DNA of 64,000 bases from positions 9,794 to 73,793 of the forward strand of contig CAYRFF010000010.1 in assembly GCA_964423575.1 (NCBI GenBank). Direction: 5' to 3'. The stretch comes from CAYRFF01 sp964423575 (lineage in GTDB: Bacteria > Bacteroidota > Bacteroidia > Chitinophagales > Saprospiraceae). Below are positions 27,587 through 36,873 of the stretch, piece by piece (position 1 is the first letter of the stretch; each line of letters opens with the position of its first letter). The notes below the pieces were generated by a model. It had not been told where the DNA came from and did not search any database. It saw only the letters and a list, made by a program, of their open reading frames with translations. A program made the position numbers and the translations under genes.

Positions 27587-28090
27587 ATGACATCATACTC
27601 CACAGATGTAAATAAATCCAAAAACACTATCCTCTTAGAAGAAGGGAAAAGAGTCGGAGAAATCATCTACGACAAGTATTTCACTGTAAATGCCAAAGTC
27701 TACACAGATCTGCAAGAGTTCAGCATCGAGCTCGATGGACCCTGGAGTGGAAAAACTATCCTGCAATCAATAGCGAAAAAGTATTTCATGTATGAGTTAA
27801 AACTCAAAGGCGGCAATGTTATTACAGTGTTTGAAAAATGGAAGGATAGGGTCTATTTTCTTAAAACCAAAAGCATCTTTAATGCTACACTCCTGCTCTA
27901 CAATGAATACGACGAGCTTGTCGCCACTTTCAAACCTAAGCTCAACATGAAAGATTATAAGTATGATTATGAGATTGAAATAACAGAAGAGCTCAAAACC
28001 GCTGAAAAAGAAATTAAGCTCTTTCTTCTCTTCCTGGTTTACTGCGCGCAAAGATTCTTCGGTAAAAGAGAACAAAAAACCTCTATATAA
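27587..28090 (+). CDS. Hypothetical protein, paralog of 26674-27177
   Basis: A 167-aa protein that aligns along its whole length with the preceding copy. Shared blocks are NKSKNTILLEEGKRVGEIIY, AKVYTDLQEFSIEL and LFLLFLVYCAQRFF. The C-terminal helix is long and hydrophobic enough to touch the membrane. It has no recognised domain. The tandem arrangement suggests a local duplication of some age. Confidence 0.76.
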   Translation: MTSYSTDVNKSKNTILLEEGKRVGEIIYDKYFTVNAKVYTDLQEFSIELDGPWSGKTILQSIAKKYFMYELKLKGGNVITVFEKWKDRVYFLKTKSIFNATLLLYNEYDELVATFKPKLNMKDYKYDYEIEITEELKTAEKEIKLFLLFLVYCAQRFFGKREQKTSI

Positions 28091-28150
28091 GACAGTGATT
28101 AATTAACCAAAACGGTCAACCCTATTTAGGGAAGTTCAATCACTCAATCA

Positions 28151-28849
28151 CTAATCTATATACTCTATCAGGTGCATCAGACGAATTCCTACAGCCAGCT
28201 CAAAGGAAAGATTTACTACAGCTCCTTCTCTGATTGTGTATCTTTCTCCTGTATTGGGATTAGGCAAACCGGTAGATTGAGGAATATAAATTTGATTGGA
28301 GAAATCGGGTGCTACCGTAAACTCTACAAATCCTCCCCATAATTCGCCAAAGCTCCAGTCGTATCCTCCGCTTACGATTAAGCCATAAGTGAAAGGTTTT
28401 ACTATATCGTTAAATATCTCAAATCGGCCCAGGTCACGCATCACGTTATAATCAATGCGCCCTCCAAAGCCATAATACAATCTCCGTACAGAATTATCTA
28501 TCGGAAAATACTGCTTCATATACAGTGCTAGAGAAAGATTCCCTAGTCTGGAAGGATAAGTCGTAGACGGATAAAAGCCACCGCCGGACATCGCACCACC
28601 ACTGAATCGCTGGGAACTTCCCCTGATGTGATACCCAAAAGAAGCACCGAAAGAAAACTTTTCAGAGCTAGCAGTTTCTATGAATATATCTCCAAAATAA
28701 GCAGCCAGTAAAGCCCTGTTACCATCCATACTCCAGCTCTGCCGGTTTAAGGATGGACCACCCTTCAGACCGAAGGCATAAGACTGAGCCATCATATCTA
28801 CTGAAAACAATAAAGCAACTACTGCGACAAGTATCCATTTGAATTTCAT
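28151..28849 (-). CDS. Outer-membrane beta-barrel protein
   Basis: A 232-aa protein with a signal peptide ending at MMAQS. After it come alternating amphipathic strands of the OmpA/PorT-like beta-barrel kind (YAFGLKGGPSLNRQSW, FGASFGYHIRG, LSLALYMKQYFP, YGLIVSGGYDWSFG), ending in ELAVGIRLMHLIEYID. It is predicted to sit in the outer membrane. Its substrate or partner is unknown. 78 bp separate it from the glucosaminidase gene on the same strand, so the two may be cotranscribed. Confidence 0.72.
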   Translation of the reverse strand: MKFKWILVAVVALLFSVDMMAQSYAFGLKGGPSLNRQSWSMDGNRALLAAYFGDIFIETASSEKFSFGASFGYHIRGSSQRFSGGAMSGGGFYPSTTYPSRLGNLSLALYMKQYFPIDNSVRRLYYGFGGRIDYNVMRDLGRFEIFNDIVKPFTYGLIVSGGYDWSFGELWGGFVEFTVAPDFSNQIYIPQSTGLPNPNTGERYTIREGAVVNLSFELAVGIRLMHLIEYID

Positions 28850-28927
28850 AATCCTTTTCTATTTATTATGTACCCAAATGTATGAATAAGTCTTCATAAA
28901 CAGAAGTTCATTAAGACCTTAGTCAAT

Positions 28928-30187
28928 CTACTCTGATATTTTCAATGCCTGCCCGGGATGGATCACGGAATCCGGCAGATTATTCAATTCGATCAGCTTT
29001 TCAACTGTCATATTGAATTTAGTGGCGATTTTATACAGTGAATCACCTTTCTGCACAGTGTAATATCTCGGATGATTTTCATCTCTATCCATTTGCATAT
29101 CCTCCGGATAAGTAATTCCTTCATCGCGCGGTTCAGAACGAAGTTCACCGTACTCCAGCATTTCCTCTGAAATATCCACACTGATTTCACTATCCTTATT
29201 CAATGGCTGACTAGGTGCCTTGGGGAGAATACTCTCCTTTTCCGTCCGCAACACAGGACGCTCTTTGACAGAAAGACCTCGCAATTTAACACGTTCACCG
29301 ATTGCCGGCTCCGTTCCCTCTTCCATTTTATTTCGCTTGTATAATCTGTCTAGTCTCAATCCGTATTCCTGAGAAATTGCAAACATCGTTTCTCCGGCTT
29401 GCACATAATGATATTTATTCTTGCCGCGATATGCTATACGCTTAGCCTGGATAAATACGCGACTTCCCGGCCTTAGGTCCTGGGTTTCTGAATAAAGATT
29501 CTCATTGTACTTCAATATCTTCTTGGCAGAAACGCCGAAGTCCATTGCCAGACTTCTCGGTGAATCTCCCTTCTCCACTAGTACATATTTGACATCATTC
29601 ACAGAAAAAGTCTGCGGTTCAAATGCCTCTTCCATCACCCAGTCCAGATCTGAAACCGGTCTGTCATACTGGTACAGTTTATAGTCTTCAATTACTTTAA
29701 TCAGGAGTTCAGCATAACGAGGATTGGTTGCATAGCCCGCTTTTAAAAGTCCGTAGGCCCAACCGTGATAATCCGTAGGATTAAGCCTGAACAGGAATCC
29801 GTATCGATAACTCTTATTGGGATCGCGGAGAAATTCCGATTGTGCGATATAACTATCCTCAGCGCTTTTAAACTTTCTGAAACAGGATTTTACAAGACGT
29901 CCTTTGCTATCATAATCATCATCCTTTTTATGATAGGTTCCACCGCTCCAGCCTGAGCCACATTTTATCCCAAAGTGATTATATGCCTTTGTCGCAAGTT
30001 CACTTCGACCGGCATTGGACTCGATAAGGCCCTGCGCAAGCTTAATACTCGCCGGCATCCCCGTACGCTGCATTTCCTCTACGGCAAGACTCTGATAGCG
30101 ATTGATATAATCCACATAGGCTTGATTCTGAGCAGTGGACACTTGGCAAACTCCTGCCAGTAAAAATAAAAGTGCAATTATCCGCAT
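28928..30187 (-). CDS. Exported N-acetylglucosaminidase with three LysM repeats
   Basis: A 419-aa protein. It has a signal peptide (to STAQ), then a GH73-type glucosaminidase domain (residues 20-165) with the likely catalytic acid E56 in LAQGLIESNAGRS and the family block AYNHFGIKCG. Three LysM repeats follow: 190-240 (VLVEKGDSPRSLAMDFGV), 255-300 (YVQAGETMFAISQEYGL) and 373-418 (YTVQKGDSLYKIATKFNM). It should cut peptidoglycan glycan chains and bind the wall through LysM. It is a typical Bacteroidota housekeeping hydrolase with all key motifs present. Confidence 0.92.
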   Translation of the reverse strand: MRIIALLFLLAGVCQVSTAQNQAYVDYINRYQSLAVEEMQRTGMPASIKLAQGLIESNAGRSELATKAYNHFGIKCGSGWSGGTYHKKDDDYDSKGRLVKSCFRKFKSAEDSYIAQSEFLRDPNKSYRYGFLFRLNPTDYHGWAYGLLKAGYATNPRYAELLIKVIEDYKLYQYDRPVSDLDWVMEEAFEPQTFSVNDVKYVLVEKGDSPRSLAMDFGVSAKKILKYNENLYSETQDLRPGSRVFIQAKRIAYRGKNKYHYVQAGETMFAISQEYGLRLDRLYKRNKMEEGTEPAIGERVKLRGLSVKERPVLRTEKESILPKAPSQPLNKDSEISVDISEEMLEYGELRSEPRDEGITYPEDMQMDRDENHPRYYTVQKGDSLYKIATKFNMTVEKLIELNNLPDSVIHPGQALKISE

Positions 30188-30310
30188 TCCTGAATTAGAT
30201 TTTTATGACTCATGGCTTTTCATATAACAAATATATATAATATATTTAACTTGTGGATGTTCATCTGTAATTTTCTTTAAATGTACGATGCCGGGAATGG
30301 TCCTTACTTC

Positions 30311-31912
30311 TCAATTTACCAGACAAAGGCGCGACAACAGCAATCTCCCCTCTTTGTCATATAAATTCAGGATATAGGCGGAAGACCTTAGACTATTCAA
30401 GGCGATTTCTCCTGTAAATTCCCCTTCCGCATGCAAGCGGCCATCCATTCCATACAAGCCGAAAGAAGCAATCCGATGAAAGTTCTCTCCCTTTACCCAT
30501 ATTCTGTCCCCGGCAGGTTGCGGATAAATCAGAAAGGAATCTTCAGATAAAACAGGCTCAATTGTATGTGTTTTATTCTGCTTTCGCAAATGGATAATAT
30601 CGTATCCATCGGTCAGTTCTTCTTCCTCGTAGAGCTCTCCGTCGCATGTTCCGAAGACAACTATTTCCTCATCTTCGATTGCCAATGAGCGAAAATTACC
30701 GTTCCCCACATAAGGAATCAAATGTACTTTTCCCGTCTCTTCCGGACCGGATGCCTTAAATACACTATAGGAATTCACAGCAGGTACCGAGGAGATTTTC
30801 TCTCCCTTATACTGAAACTCTCCGATAAATGAAAAGCTTATCAGCAATCTTCCTTTAATGAGTTCTGCAGCGTAATAGTACAGGAAAGCATCCGAAGACA
30901 AGACCTGTGCATCCCTATATTTCCCATCTATATAATAGAACATGTAAATCCCGGAGCTTTCGCCTATAGAAACCGTCTCACCGGGCTTTGGATTCAGTCC
31001 TCCCATAAAATTTCCACCTACAATCGTCGTATCTCCGCTGATGATAATTCTATCTGCATAAGAAAGATAGGATCCGCCCAGGGAATAGGCGTGAAAGAGT
31101 CCGGTATCGGGGAGATATTTCAAAATCACCGGATCAGGATTAAAACCCGGATTATAAACTGTCCCACTGATTGTACTTATGCTGTCTTTAAATTCGCCGC
31201 ATAGATATAAAGTATCTCCTCTCCAGGCATTATCACCTATGTGAAAGCTGCCCATATCATCCTGTACCTGAACATTTGCGTAAGCTAAATCATCCAAGGA
31301 ATGCTCGATAAGGACAAGGGTCTCCTTCTCAAATTCATATTCCTCATCCGCGTAAAACTTCCCCTCGACAGAAAGCGGAAGAAAGAGCTTGTCATCTGAA
31401 ATGTGCAGAGAATACGGGAGGCTCGCAATACCGCCCTCGTAATGCGTGATATCCTGAACGTTTAAATTATAATCGGTCTTCAAAATAAAAATTCCACTCG
31501 AGGCCGATGTATTTTCAATATAGTCGATATCGCCTATCTTCAGAGAATTGAGATAATTGCCCGTAATGAGGAAGCCGGAACCCGTGTCAAGGAGATGCCG
31601 AATCCGTACTTTTCCCGATCCCGAATAAAAAATTAAGTGATTTAATGGATATTTATCTATAATTGTCGTTTTAAACAATAGAGTAGCGCTTTCAGGATAG
31701 GAAAACTCGACTGATTCCCAGTTAAAGTAGCCATTTCCCTGCATTGAAATAAGGATTGTATCCTCGTAATGCAGCAGTTCCTGAAGAATCTGGTCTCCGT
31801 GACCGGCAGGCGCAGAATGAGATGTAAAACTTTGGCCGCTTAACTGTATTGTTAAAAGCAGGTATAAAAAAATATAGACAATAGGAATGCTCTGTTTAAC
31901 TTTACACCACAT
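30311..31912 (-). CDS. T9SS-sorted secreted protein of unknown function
   Basis: A 533-aa protein with a hydrophobic signal (IPIVYIFLYLLLTIQLSGQS). The middle is a series of beta-rich repeats of the WD40/kelch-like sort seen in many T9SS cargo proteins (DNAWRGDTLYLCGEF, NGNFRSLAIEDEEIVVFGTC). The end has the type A sorting domain: YPQPAGDRIWVKG, SFGLYGMDGRL and SSAYILNLYDKEGRLLLSRL. It is exported through the outer membrane and anchored or released. Its gene is divergent from the TPR lipoprotein gene with only 21 bp between starts. Confidence 0.8.
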   Translation of the reverse strand: MWCKVKQSIPIVYIFLYLLLTIQLSGQSFTSHSAPAGHGDQILQELLHYEDTILISMQGNGYFNWESVEFSYPESATLLFKTTIIDKYPLNHLIFYSGSGKVRIRHLLDTGSGFLITGNYLNSLKIGDIDYIENTSASSGIFILKTDYNLNVQDITHYEGGIASLPYSLHISDDKLFLPLSVEGKFYADEEYEFEKETLVLIEHSLDDLAYANVQVQDDMGSFHIGDNAWRGDTLYLCGEFKDSISTISGTVYNPGFNPDPVILKYLPDTGLFHAYSLGGSYLSYADRIIISGDTTIVGGNFMGGLNPKPGETVSIGESSGIYMFYYIDGKYRDAQVLSSDAFLYYYAAELIKGRLLISFSFIGEFQYKGEKISSVPAVNSYSVFKASGPEETGKVHLIPYVGNGNFRSLAIEDEEIVVFGTCDGELYEEEELTDGYDIIHLRKQNKTHTIEPVLSEDSFLIYPQPAGDRIWVKGENFHRIASFGLYGMDGRLHAEGEFTGEIALNSLRSSAYILNLYDKEGRLLLSRLCLVN

Positions 31913-31933
31913 TTTATAAAATTACACAAAATT

Positions 31934-32935
31934 ATGATGTCAAGACTATCGTATCTTTTTTTCTTTTTCCTTAGCCTGACCATTATTGCATGTGGAGACA
32001 GTTCTGCGGTAGTAGAAACAGATTCTTCACAGGATGAGGAATTAAAGGCGATTAACTCTACTATCAGTAAAGACACCAGTGCAGCAGGACCTTATTACGA
32101 CAGAGCTGCCTATTATTACAAGAACAGTCTTTACAAGCTCGCATTGAAGGATATAGACAGAGCTCTGGATCGCGATAGCACCGATGTGAACTACTGGATG
32201 ATGAAGGCAGAACTATTGCTCGAAGACAATGAATCCAGGGATGCAATTGAGCTTCTGGAGACTGCTGTCCAGCGCTTTCCGACCTCGGATGCAGTGCGGA
32301 TAAAACTAGCACATTTTCAGTTTATCGTCAAGCAATATCTACCCGCATTGACCAATCTCAATGAGGTGATAAAGAGAAGCCCTCAGAATCCTGACGCATA
32401 CTTTGAACGCGGACAGATATATGATGAAGTCGGCGACACTGCCAATGCGATTAAGAATTACCAGCGAGTTACGGAACTGAATGCCGATCACCGGGATGCC
32501 TGGCTGGGAATGGGAGATATCCTGTTTTTCCAGGGGAATGAAGTGGCTGTTCAGCTATATAAGAACGCCATCGCAATCGACCCGGAGTATGAGGGTGCCT
32601 ATCTTTCAATTGCCAATTTTTATCATCAGCATGACAAGCTTGATCTGGCCAAGGAGGAATACTTAAAAATAATTGAAAGTTTCCCGGACTATCCACCGGC
32701 ATTTTTCAATCTCGGGATATTATACCTCGAGCAAGACTCGATAGATAAGGCCTATAACTACTTTAATAAAACGCTGGATGTCAATCCGACTAATGGCAAC
32801 GCTTTCCTATACAGGGGTATATGTCATAGAGTTTCCGGCGATACTGAATCTGCGAGAAATGATTTCATGGAGGCACAGAAATATCTGCCAATGGATGATA
32901 ATCGGCCAGCCCTGGAATTGGAAGCACTCCAATAA
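31934..32935 (+). CDS. TPR-repeat lipoprotein
   Basis: A 333-aa protein with a lipobox (SLTIIACGDSS, Cys20) and at least six tetratricopeptide repeats between residues 50 and 330 (YYDRAAYYYKNSLYKLALKD, PDAYFERGQIYDEVGDTANA, PPAFFNLGILYLEQDSIDKA). TPRs hold protein partners, so it probably works as a scaffold at the outer or inner membrane. The second Met may be the start. The dodecin gene follows 70 bp downstream on the same strand. Confidence 0.88.
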   Translation: MMSRLSYLFFFFLSLTIIACGDSSAVVETDSSQDEELKAINSTISKDTSAAGPYYDRAAYYYKNSLYKLALKDIDRALDRDSTDVNYWMMKAELLLEDNESRDAIELLETAVQRFPTSDAVRIKLAHFQFIVKQYLPALTNLNEVIKRSPQNPDAYFERGQIYDEVGDTANAIKNYQRVTELNADHRDAWLGMGDILFFQGNEVAVQLYKNAIAIDPEYEGAYLSIANFYHQHDKLDLAKEEYLKIIESFPDYPPAFFNLGILYLEQDSIDKAYNYFNKTLDVNPTNGNAFLYRGICHRVSGDTESARNDFMEAQKYLPMDDNRPALELEALQ

Positions 32936-33004
32936 AACAATTATCGCCTTACGGACGTTAAACAGTCAATAAGATTTTATTAATTAACCGATTAAAAAAT
33001 AATT

Positions 33005-33208
33005 ATGGCAGTTTTAAAAGTAATTGAAGTATTAGCAGATTCAGATAAGAGTTTTGAGGATGCAGTAAGAACAGGTGTGAGTAAAGCAGCAAAGACTGTA
33101 AAGAATATTCGTTCAGCATACGTACAGGAGCATAGCGTTCAGGTAAACGACAACAAAGTGTCCCGCTATCGTGTGAATCTGAAGATATCATTTGCTGTTG
33201 AGGACTAA
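33005..33208 (+). CDS. Dodecin-family flavin-binding protein
   Basis: A 67-aa protein matching dodecin in length and order: VLKVIEVLADSDKSFEDAVRTGVSKAAKTVKNI, then a beta strand SAYVQEHSVQV, then RYRVNLKISFAVED. Dodecins assemble as dodecamers and store or buffer flavins. It is cytosolic. A terminator follows directly. Confidence 0.92.
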   Translation: MAVLKVIEVLADSDKSFEDAVRTGVSKAAKTVKNIRSAYVQEHSVQVNDNKVSRYRVNLKISFAVED

Positions 33209-33231
33209 GCCCCCAACGGTTCTAAGAGTTA

Positions 33232-33270
33232 AAAACCTGTGTAAGCTTTAAGAGTTTATACAGGTTTTTT
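33232..33270 (+). terminator. Rho-independent terminator after dodecin
   Basis: AAAACCTGTGTAA (33232-33244) pairs with TTATACAGGTTTT (33256-33268) with one G-T-type mismatch, followed by a T-run. Confidence 0.85.
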
Positions 33271-33310
33271 CGATTTTACCGGCCTCTCTCCTCAATTTCC
33301 TTCAATTATT

Positions 33311-33342
33311 TTTGCATAAGCTTACGCAAAAGTCTATCTTTG
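33311..33342 (+). promoter_or_regulatory. Promoter of the rpsF operon
   Basis: A TTTG -33 box (33311-33314), 20 nt, then the perfect -7 box TATCTTTG (33335-33342). The spacer contains TTTGC-ATAAGCTTAC-GCAAA, a palindrome. Confidence 0.8.
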
Positions 33343-33395
33343 CAGCCCTAAATTATTTTATTAGTCTATTAAATCACATTAAACGTAGGTAACAC

Positions 33396-33818
33396 ATGCG
33401 TAATTATGAATTAACTTTCATCGTAGATCCCGTTCTGTCGAGCGATGAAATAGAAGCGACAGCAAAGTCCTACATCGACCATATAGTAGCTGCAGACAGC
33501 GAATTGGTTCATGTGGATGAGATTGGTTTACGTCAACTGGCGTATCCCATCAACAAGCGCACCTCAGGGGTGTACTACAGTGTTGAATTTAAGAACGAAA
33601 CAGGAGAATTATTGCCTAAGGTTGAACTTGCAATGCGTAGAGACGAGCGCATTATGCGATTCCTTACTATCAAGCTTGACAAGTATGGTATCGATTATAA
33701 TGCACGTAAAAGAGCGGGTGAAATTCCTACAATGAAGGAAAGACGCGCCCTTAACGCAGAGAAAAAGGAAGCTCTCGGCAGAGATGAAAGTCAAAGAAAT
33801 ATTGACGAAGAAGAATAG
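33396..33818 (+). CDS. rpsF: Ribosomal protein bS6
   Basis: A 140-aa protein beginning with the typical S6 strand RNYELTFIVDPVLSSDEIEA and containing LAYPINKRTSGVYYSVEF and ERIMRFLTIKLDKYG. It binds the central domain of 16S rRNA with bS18 and is followed by rpsR and rplI, the usual Bacteroidota order. The C-terminus carries a charged extension. Transcribed from the promoter at 33311. Confidence 0.96.
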   Translation: MRNYELTFIVDPVLSSDEIEATAKSYIDHIVAADSELVHVDEIGLRQLAYPINKRTSGVYYSVEFKNETGELLPKVELAMRRDERIMRFLTIKLDKYGIDYNARKRAGEIPTMKERRALNAEKKEALGRDESQRNIDEEE

Positions 33819-33847
33819 AAATAGTTTCACCCTTAAATTAAAATGTA

Positions 33848-34114
33848 ATGGCATCAAGAGAAGATAGAAGGTTCCTCAGTAACCCAAAGTTAGGTAGAAA
33901 ACGCAGTAAATACTGCCGTTTCCGTAAATACGGTATAAAGCACATCGACTATAAGGATTCAGAATTCCTTAAGCAGTTTGTGAATGAGCAAGGTAAAATT
34001 TTACCACGCAGAATTACCGGAAACAGCCTTAAGTATCAGCGTAAAGTGGCAGTAGCCGTTAAAAGAGCTAGACACTTGGCTTTACTTCCATACGTAACCG
34101 ACTTACTGAAATAA
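33848..34114 (+). CDS. rpsR: Ribosomal protein bS18
   Basis: An 88-aa protein with the bS18 core YCRFRKYGIKHIDYKDSEFL and GKILPRRITGNSLKYQRKVAVAVKRARHLALLPY. The length is normal. It forms a heterodimer with bS6 in the 30S subunit. The gene lies 30 bp after rpsF. Confidence 0.97.
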   Translation: MASREDRRFLSNPKLGRKRSKYCRFRKYGIKHIDYKDSEFLKQFVNEQGKILPRRITGNSLKYQRKVAVAVKRARHLALLPYVTDLLK

Positions 34115-34143
34115 AACTTATATCACTTTTAAAGAGATTAATC

Positions 34144-34590
34144 ATGGAAATCATATTATTAGACGATGTCGAGAAGTTGGGTAATAAGTTTGACGTAGTT
34201 ACCGTAAAAAATGGTTACGGTAGAAACTACCTTATTCCGCAAGGTCTCGCTCTTATCGCAAACGAATCAAACCTGAAGCGCCTCGGCGAAGTCAGAAGAC
34301 GCGAGGATGAGCATGCTGAAAAGCGTCGCGACGAGATTGAAGCTCTGAAGGTATTACTAGAGTCCAAAGTTCTTAAAATCGGAGCCAAAGTCGGTTCTTC
34401 AGATAAGATCTTCGGTTCAGTAACCAACGTACAGATTGCTCAAGCACTTAAAGAGCAGTTTGATATCGATGTAGACAGACGTAAAATCAGACTCGAAGAA
34501 GAAATCAAAACCATCGGTACTTATTCCGCACCTATCGACCTTCATAAAGAAGTTGACGTTATAGTTAACTTTGAAGTAGTCAGCGAATAA
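34144..34590 (+). CDS. rplI: Ribosomal protein bL9
   Basis: A 148-aa protein with the bL9 N-terminal signature ILLDDVEKLGNKFDVVTVKNGYGRNYLIPQGLA, a long connecting helix, and the C-terminal RNA-binding domain (GSVTNVQIAQALKEQ). It is in the 50S subunit near the L1 stalk. It is last in the operon and followed by a terminator. Confidence 0.97.
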   Translation: MEIILLDDVEKLGNKFDVVTVKNGYGRNYLIPQGLALIANESNLKRLGEVRRREDEHAEKRRDEIEALKVLLESKVLKIGAKVGSSDKIFGSVTNVQIAQALKEQFDIDVDRRKIRLEEEIKTIGTYSAPIDLHKEVDVIVNFEVVSE

Positions 34591-34649
34591 TCTATCGATT
34601 GAAGAAGCAGACCGGATAAATCGGTCGCAGATTTCTTGCACCAATAATA

Positions 34650-34690
34650 AATATCGGCGTGTTTTAGTAATAGAGCACGCCGATATTTTT
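34650..34690 (+). terminator. Terminator of the rpsF-rpsR-rplI operon
   Basis: AATATCGGCGTG with CACGCCGATATT, a 12-bp perfect stem with a 14-nt loop (34650-34687), followed by TTTG. Confidence 0.9.
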
Positions 34691-34740
34691 GTATTTAGAC
34701 AAACTGTCGTAACTTAATCGGCTGAAAAACCAATAAACTT

Positions 34741-35334
34741 ATGAAAAGATTTATCATTCTAAGCCTCGTAGCCTTTTTAAATATTACGGCATTTCAGTCT
34801 GTTTCAGCACAGAGTGAATATCAGACAGGAATTGATGCTTTTTTAAAAGCGTATGAAACCTTCTCTCAGCAACTGCAACAAGAATTGGTAAATGCCAATG
34901 CTACCGCACTAGTAGAAACTTTCGCAGCTGATGAGAGCCTTACTTTTCACAACCTGAGAAAGGCAGGCGTATTTTCCGAAGAGATTGAGGAGCTGGCAGG
35001 AAATGCATTTAAGCACTTCTCATCCATTACAACTGTATTGGATGCAGATGAAAAAGAAGCTTTATATGCAGACATTTTCAATACTAAAGTCAACAAAGCA
35101 TTTATAAATGCTTTCTCAGAGACTAATGTGCGCGCGATTAAAAGCAGTCTAAATGTCAAAGAAGCTTGCAATGAATCGATTCAGAAGCACCAGATGACTG
35201 CTTCTGCAGGAAAACTAATTGAATATATTGACAACCTGAGCTCAGGAAAAACTGCTTTCAATATGAATGAGTATTCTGCGGCAATTCTGAGATTCACATT
35301 CAACACGCTGGCATTACGTCTGGCTTGTCAGTAG
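34741..35334 (+). CDS. Secreted hypothetical protein
   Basis: A 197-aa protein with a clear signal peptide (FIILSLVAFLNITAFQSVSAQ). The mature part is mostly helical, without motifs I recognise. A single Cys near residue 142 and one at the end may pair. It has its own short leader after the ribosomal terminator. Confidence 0.72.
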   Translation: MKRFIILSLVAFLNITAFQSVSAQSEYQTGIDAFLKAYETFSQQLQQELVNANATALVETFAADESLTFHNLRKAGVFSEEIEELAGNAFKHFSSITTVLDADEKEALYADIFNTKVNKAFINAFSETNVRAIKSSLNVKEACNESIQKHQMTASAGKLIEYIDNLSSGKTAFNMNEYSAAILRFTFNTLALRLACQ

Positions 35335-35379
35335 GAAAGGCAGTTATTCAGAACGAAATTATTTTAAACTTGTATGTGT

Positions 35380-35406
35380 GGGCAGGACAGCGTCCTGGCT
35401 CTGCCC
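35380..35406. repeat. GC-rich intergenic hairpin
   Basis: GGGCAG (35380-35385) pairs with CTGCCC (35401-35406), with an inner AGGAC-agc-GTCCT palindrome. There is no T-run, so it is not a standard terminator. It may be a REP-like element. Confidence 0.55.
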
Positions 35407-35560
35407 TGAACTTGTATATTATCCGGTAAGTATCCTGAAATTATAAGGTGCATCGATTTATTTGATAGAAAGAATTACAGTTCTTACCAACCTAAGGTCT
35501 GTCCTTCTGTTGTACAATCTGAAACAAATTTTCTCACTTGTTCTTTAAATCTTTAAAACC

Positions 35561-36577
35561 ATGTCTGCAATTAATTTCAAAATGTGGCGTCATGCACTTA
35601 CGACAATCCCCCGTATCGAAAAAGAAGAATGGGTAAAACTGGATGTCGTCTCCAAGTGGTTAATTTCTACACGCGCTTCTGTGTTTATCATGACCGCGAT
35701 CTCGAGTATTATCGGAGGAATCATGGCACTTAATCACGGTACTTTTATCGTTTCCAATTTCATTGCTGCTTTTCTCGGATTAATATTTGCTCATGCTTCC
35801 AACAATCTCGTCAACGACTTGACTGACTCAGCAAAAGGAATTGATAAAGACAATTATTTCAGAGCACAATACGGACCACAACCTATAGAACACGGCCTGC
35901 TTTCAAAGAAAACTATTTATAATTATCTTGCAGTTTCACTCACAATCGCCATTCTCTGCGGTGCTTATCTGATATGGCAGACCGGTATAACAACCTTTTA
36001 TTTCTTCCTGATTGGATTGTTTTTTCTACTGTTTTACACCTGGCCTCTTAAGTTTATCGGACTTGGCGAGTTAACAGTTATAGCGGTATGGGGACCTCTT
36101 ATGGTCGGTGGTACATACTTTGTCACGACGGGTGGACACTGGAGCTGGCCGGTTATGATTCTGGGATTAATATATGCAATGGGACCGACCGCGGTAATCT
36201 TTGGAAAGCATATTGACAAAGCACCAGAAGATCGCAAAAAGAAGGTATTCACCCTTCCTGTAATTCTCGGTGAGACTGCTTCGCGATATATCATTATCGG
36301 TGCCTGGATTCTACAGTATATCTTTTTAGGATGGTTGATTTATATCGGATATTTAAGTTTTGTCGTTGCAATTGTTCTGTTTTCCATACCGATGTTTATA
36401 GATGCTGTTAAAATCTATCTCAAGGAGCGCCCCAAAGAAAAGCCGGAAGGCACGATGGGACTGGGATGGCCTCTTTACTTTGTAAGGACTGCTTTTGTTT
36501 ATAACAAGCGTTTTGGGATCCTTCTGGTGTTGGGTCTTATCATCGACCTGATTGTCAGAAAGATCGGCCTATTATAG
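35561..36577 (+). CDS. UbiA-family prenyltransferase
   Basis: A 338-aa membrane protein with about eight hydrophobic helices. The first Asp-rich motif is NNLVNDLTDSAKGID (about residues 86-100) and the second is GKHIDKAPEDRKKK (about 218-231), as in UbiA, MenA and homogentisate prenyltransferases. It transfers a prenyl chain to an aromatic acceptor in the cytoplasmic membrane. The next gene, HPPD, makes homogentisate, which hints at a homogentisate acceptor, but MenA-type or haem-type substrates are equally possible. A short intergenic gap (about 190 bp to the HPPD frame, 296 bp to its ATG) separates them. Confidence 0.82.
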   Translation: MSAINFKMWRHALTTIPRIEKEEWVKLDVVSKWLISTRASVFIMTAISSIIGGIMALNHGTFIVSNFIAAFLGLIFAHASNNLVNDLTDSAKGIDKDNYFRAQYGPQPIEHGLLSKKTIYNYLAVSLTIAILCGAYLIWQTGITTFYFFLIGLFFLLFYTWPLKFIGLGELTVIAVWGPLMVGGTYFVTTGGHWSWPVMILGLIYAMGPTAVIFGKHIDKAPEDRKKKVFTLPVILGETASRYIIIGAWILQYIFLGWLIYIGYLSFVVAIVLFSIPMFIDAVKIYLKERPKEKPEGTMGLGWPLYFVRTAFVYNKRFGILLVLGLIIDLIVRKIGLL

Positions 36578-36873
36578 AATTCGGCTAAAATAGGTTTTTC
36601 GTTCGTTTTATAGTAAAATATTAAATATTCTCCTGTTTATTATCAATAATTCGCCTAAAACGGTATTATCTATTGGTTCTACAATTTGCCGTAACATGAG
36701 ATAAGGAGGTATTTTATATTTCCGGAATATTCCTTAACTTAGTAGTTTATTTCGGTTTACTGATTTTGGTATTCAGAATGATAATAGCCGTTTACTATAA
36801 AAACGGAATACCCTATAGACAAAGAAATTTCATTGTTAATTATAAAATACATAGAAGAATAAAAGAAAGATTT

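Noticed and set aside
36766..36873. N-terminal extension of HPPD
   Set aside because: The 36 residues lack similarity to the family; the ATG at 36874 gives the normal length.
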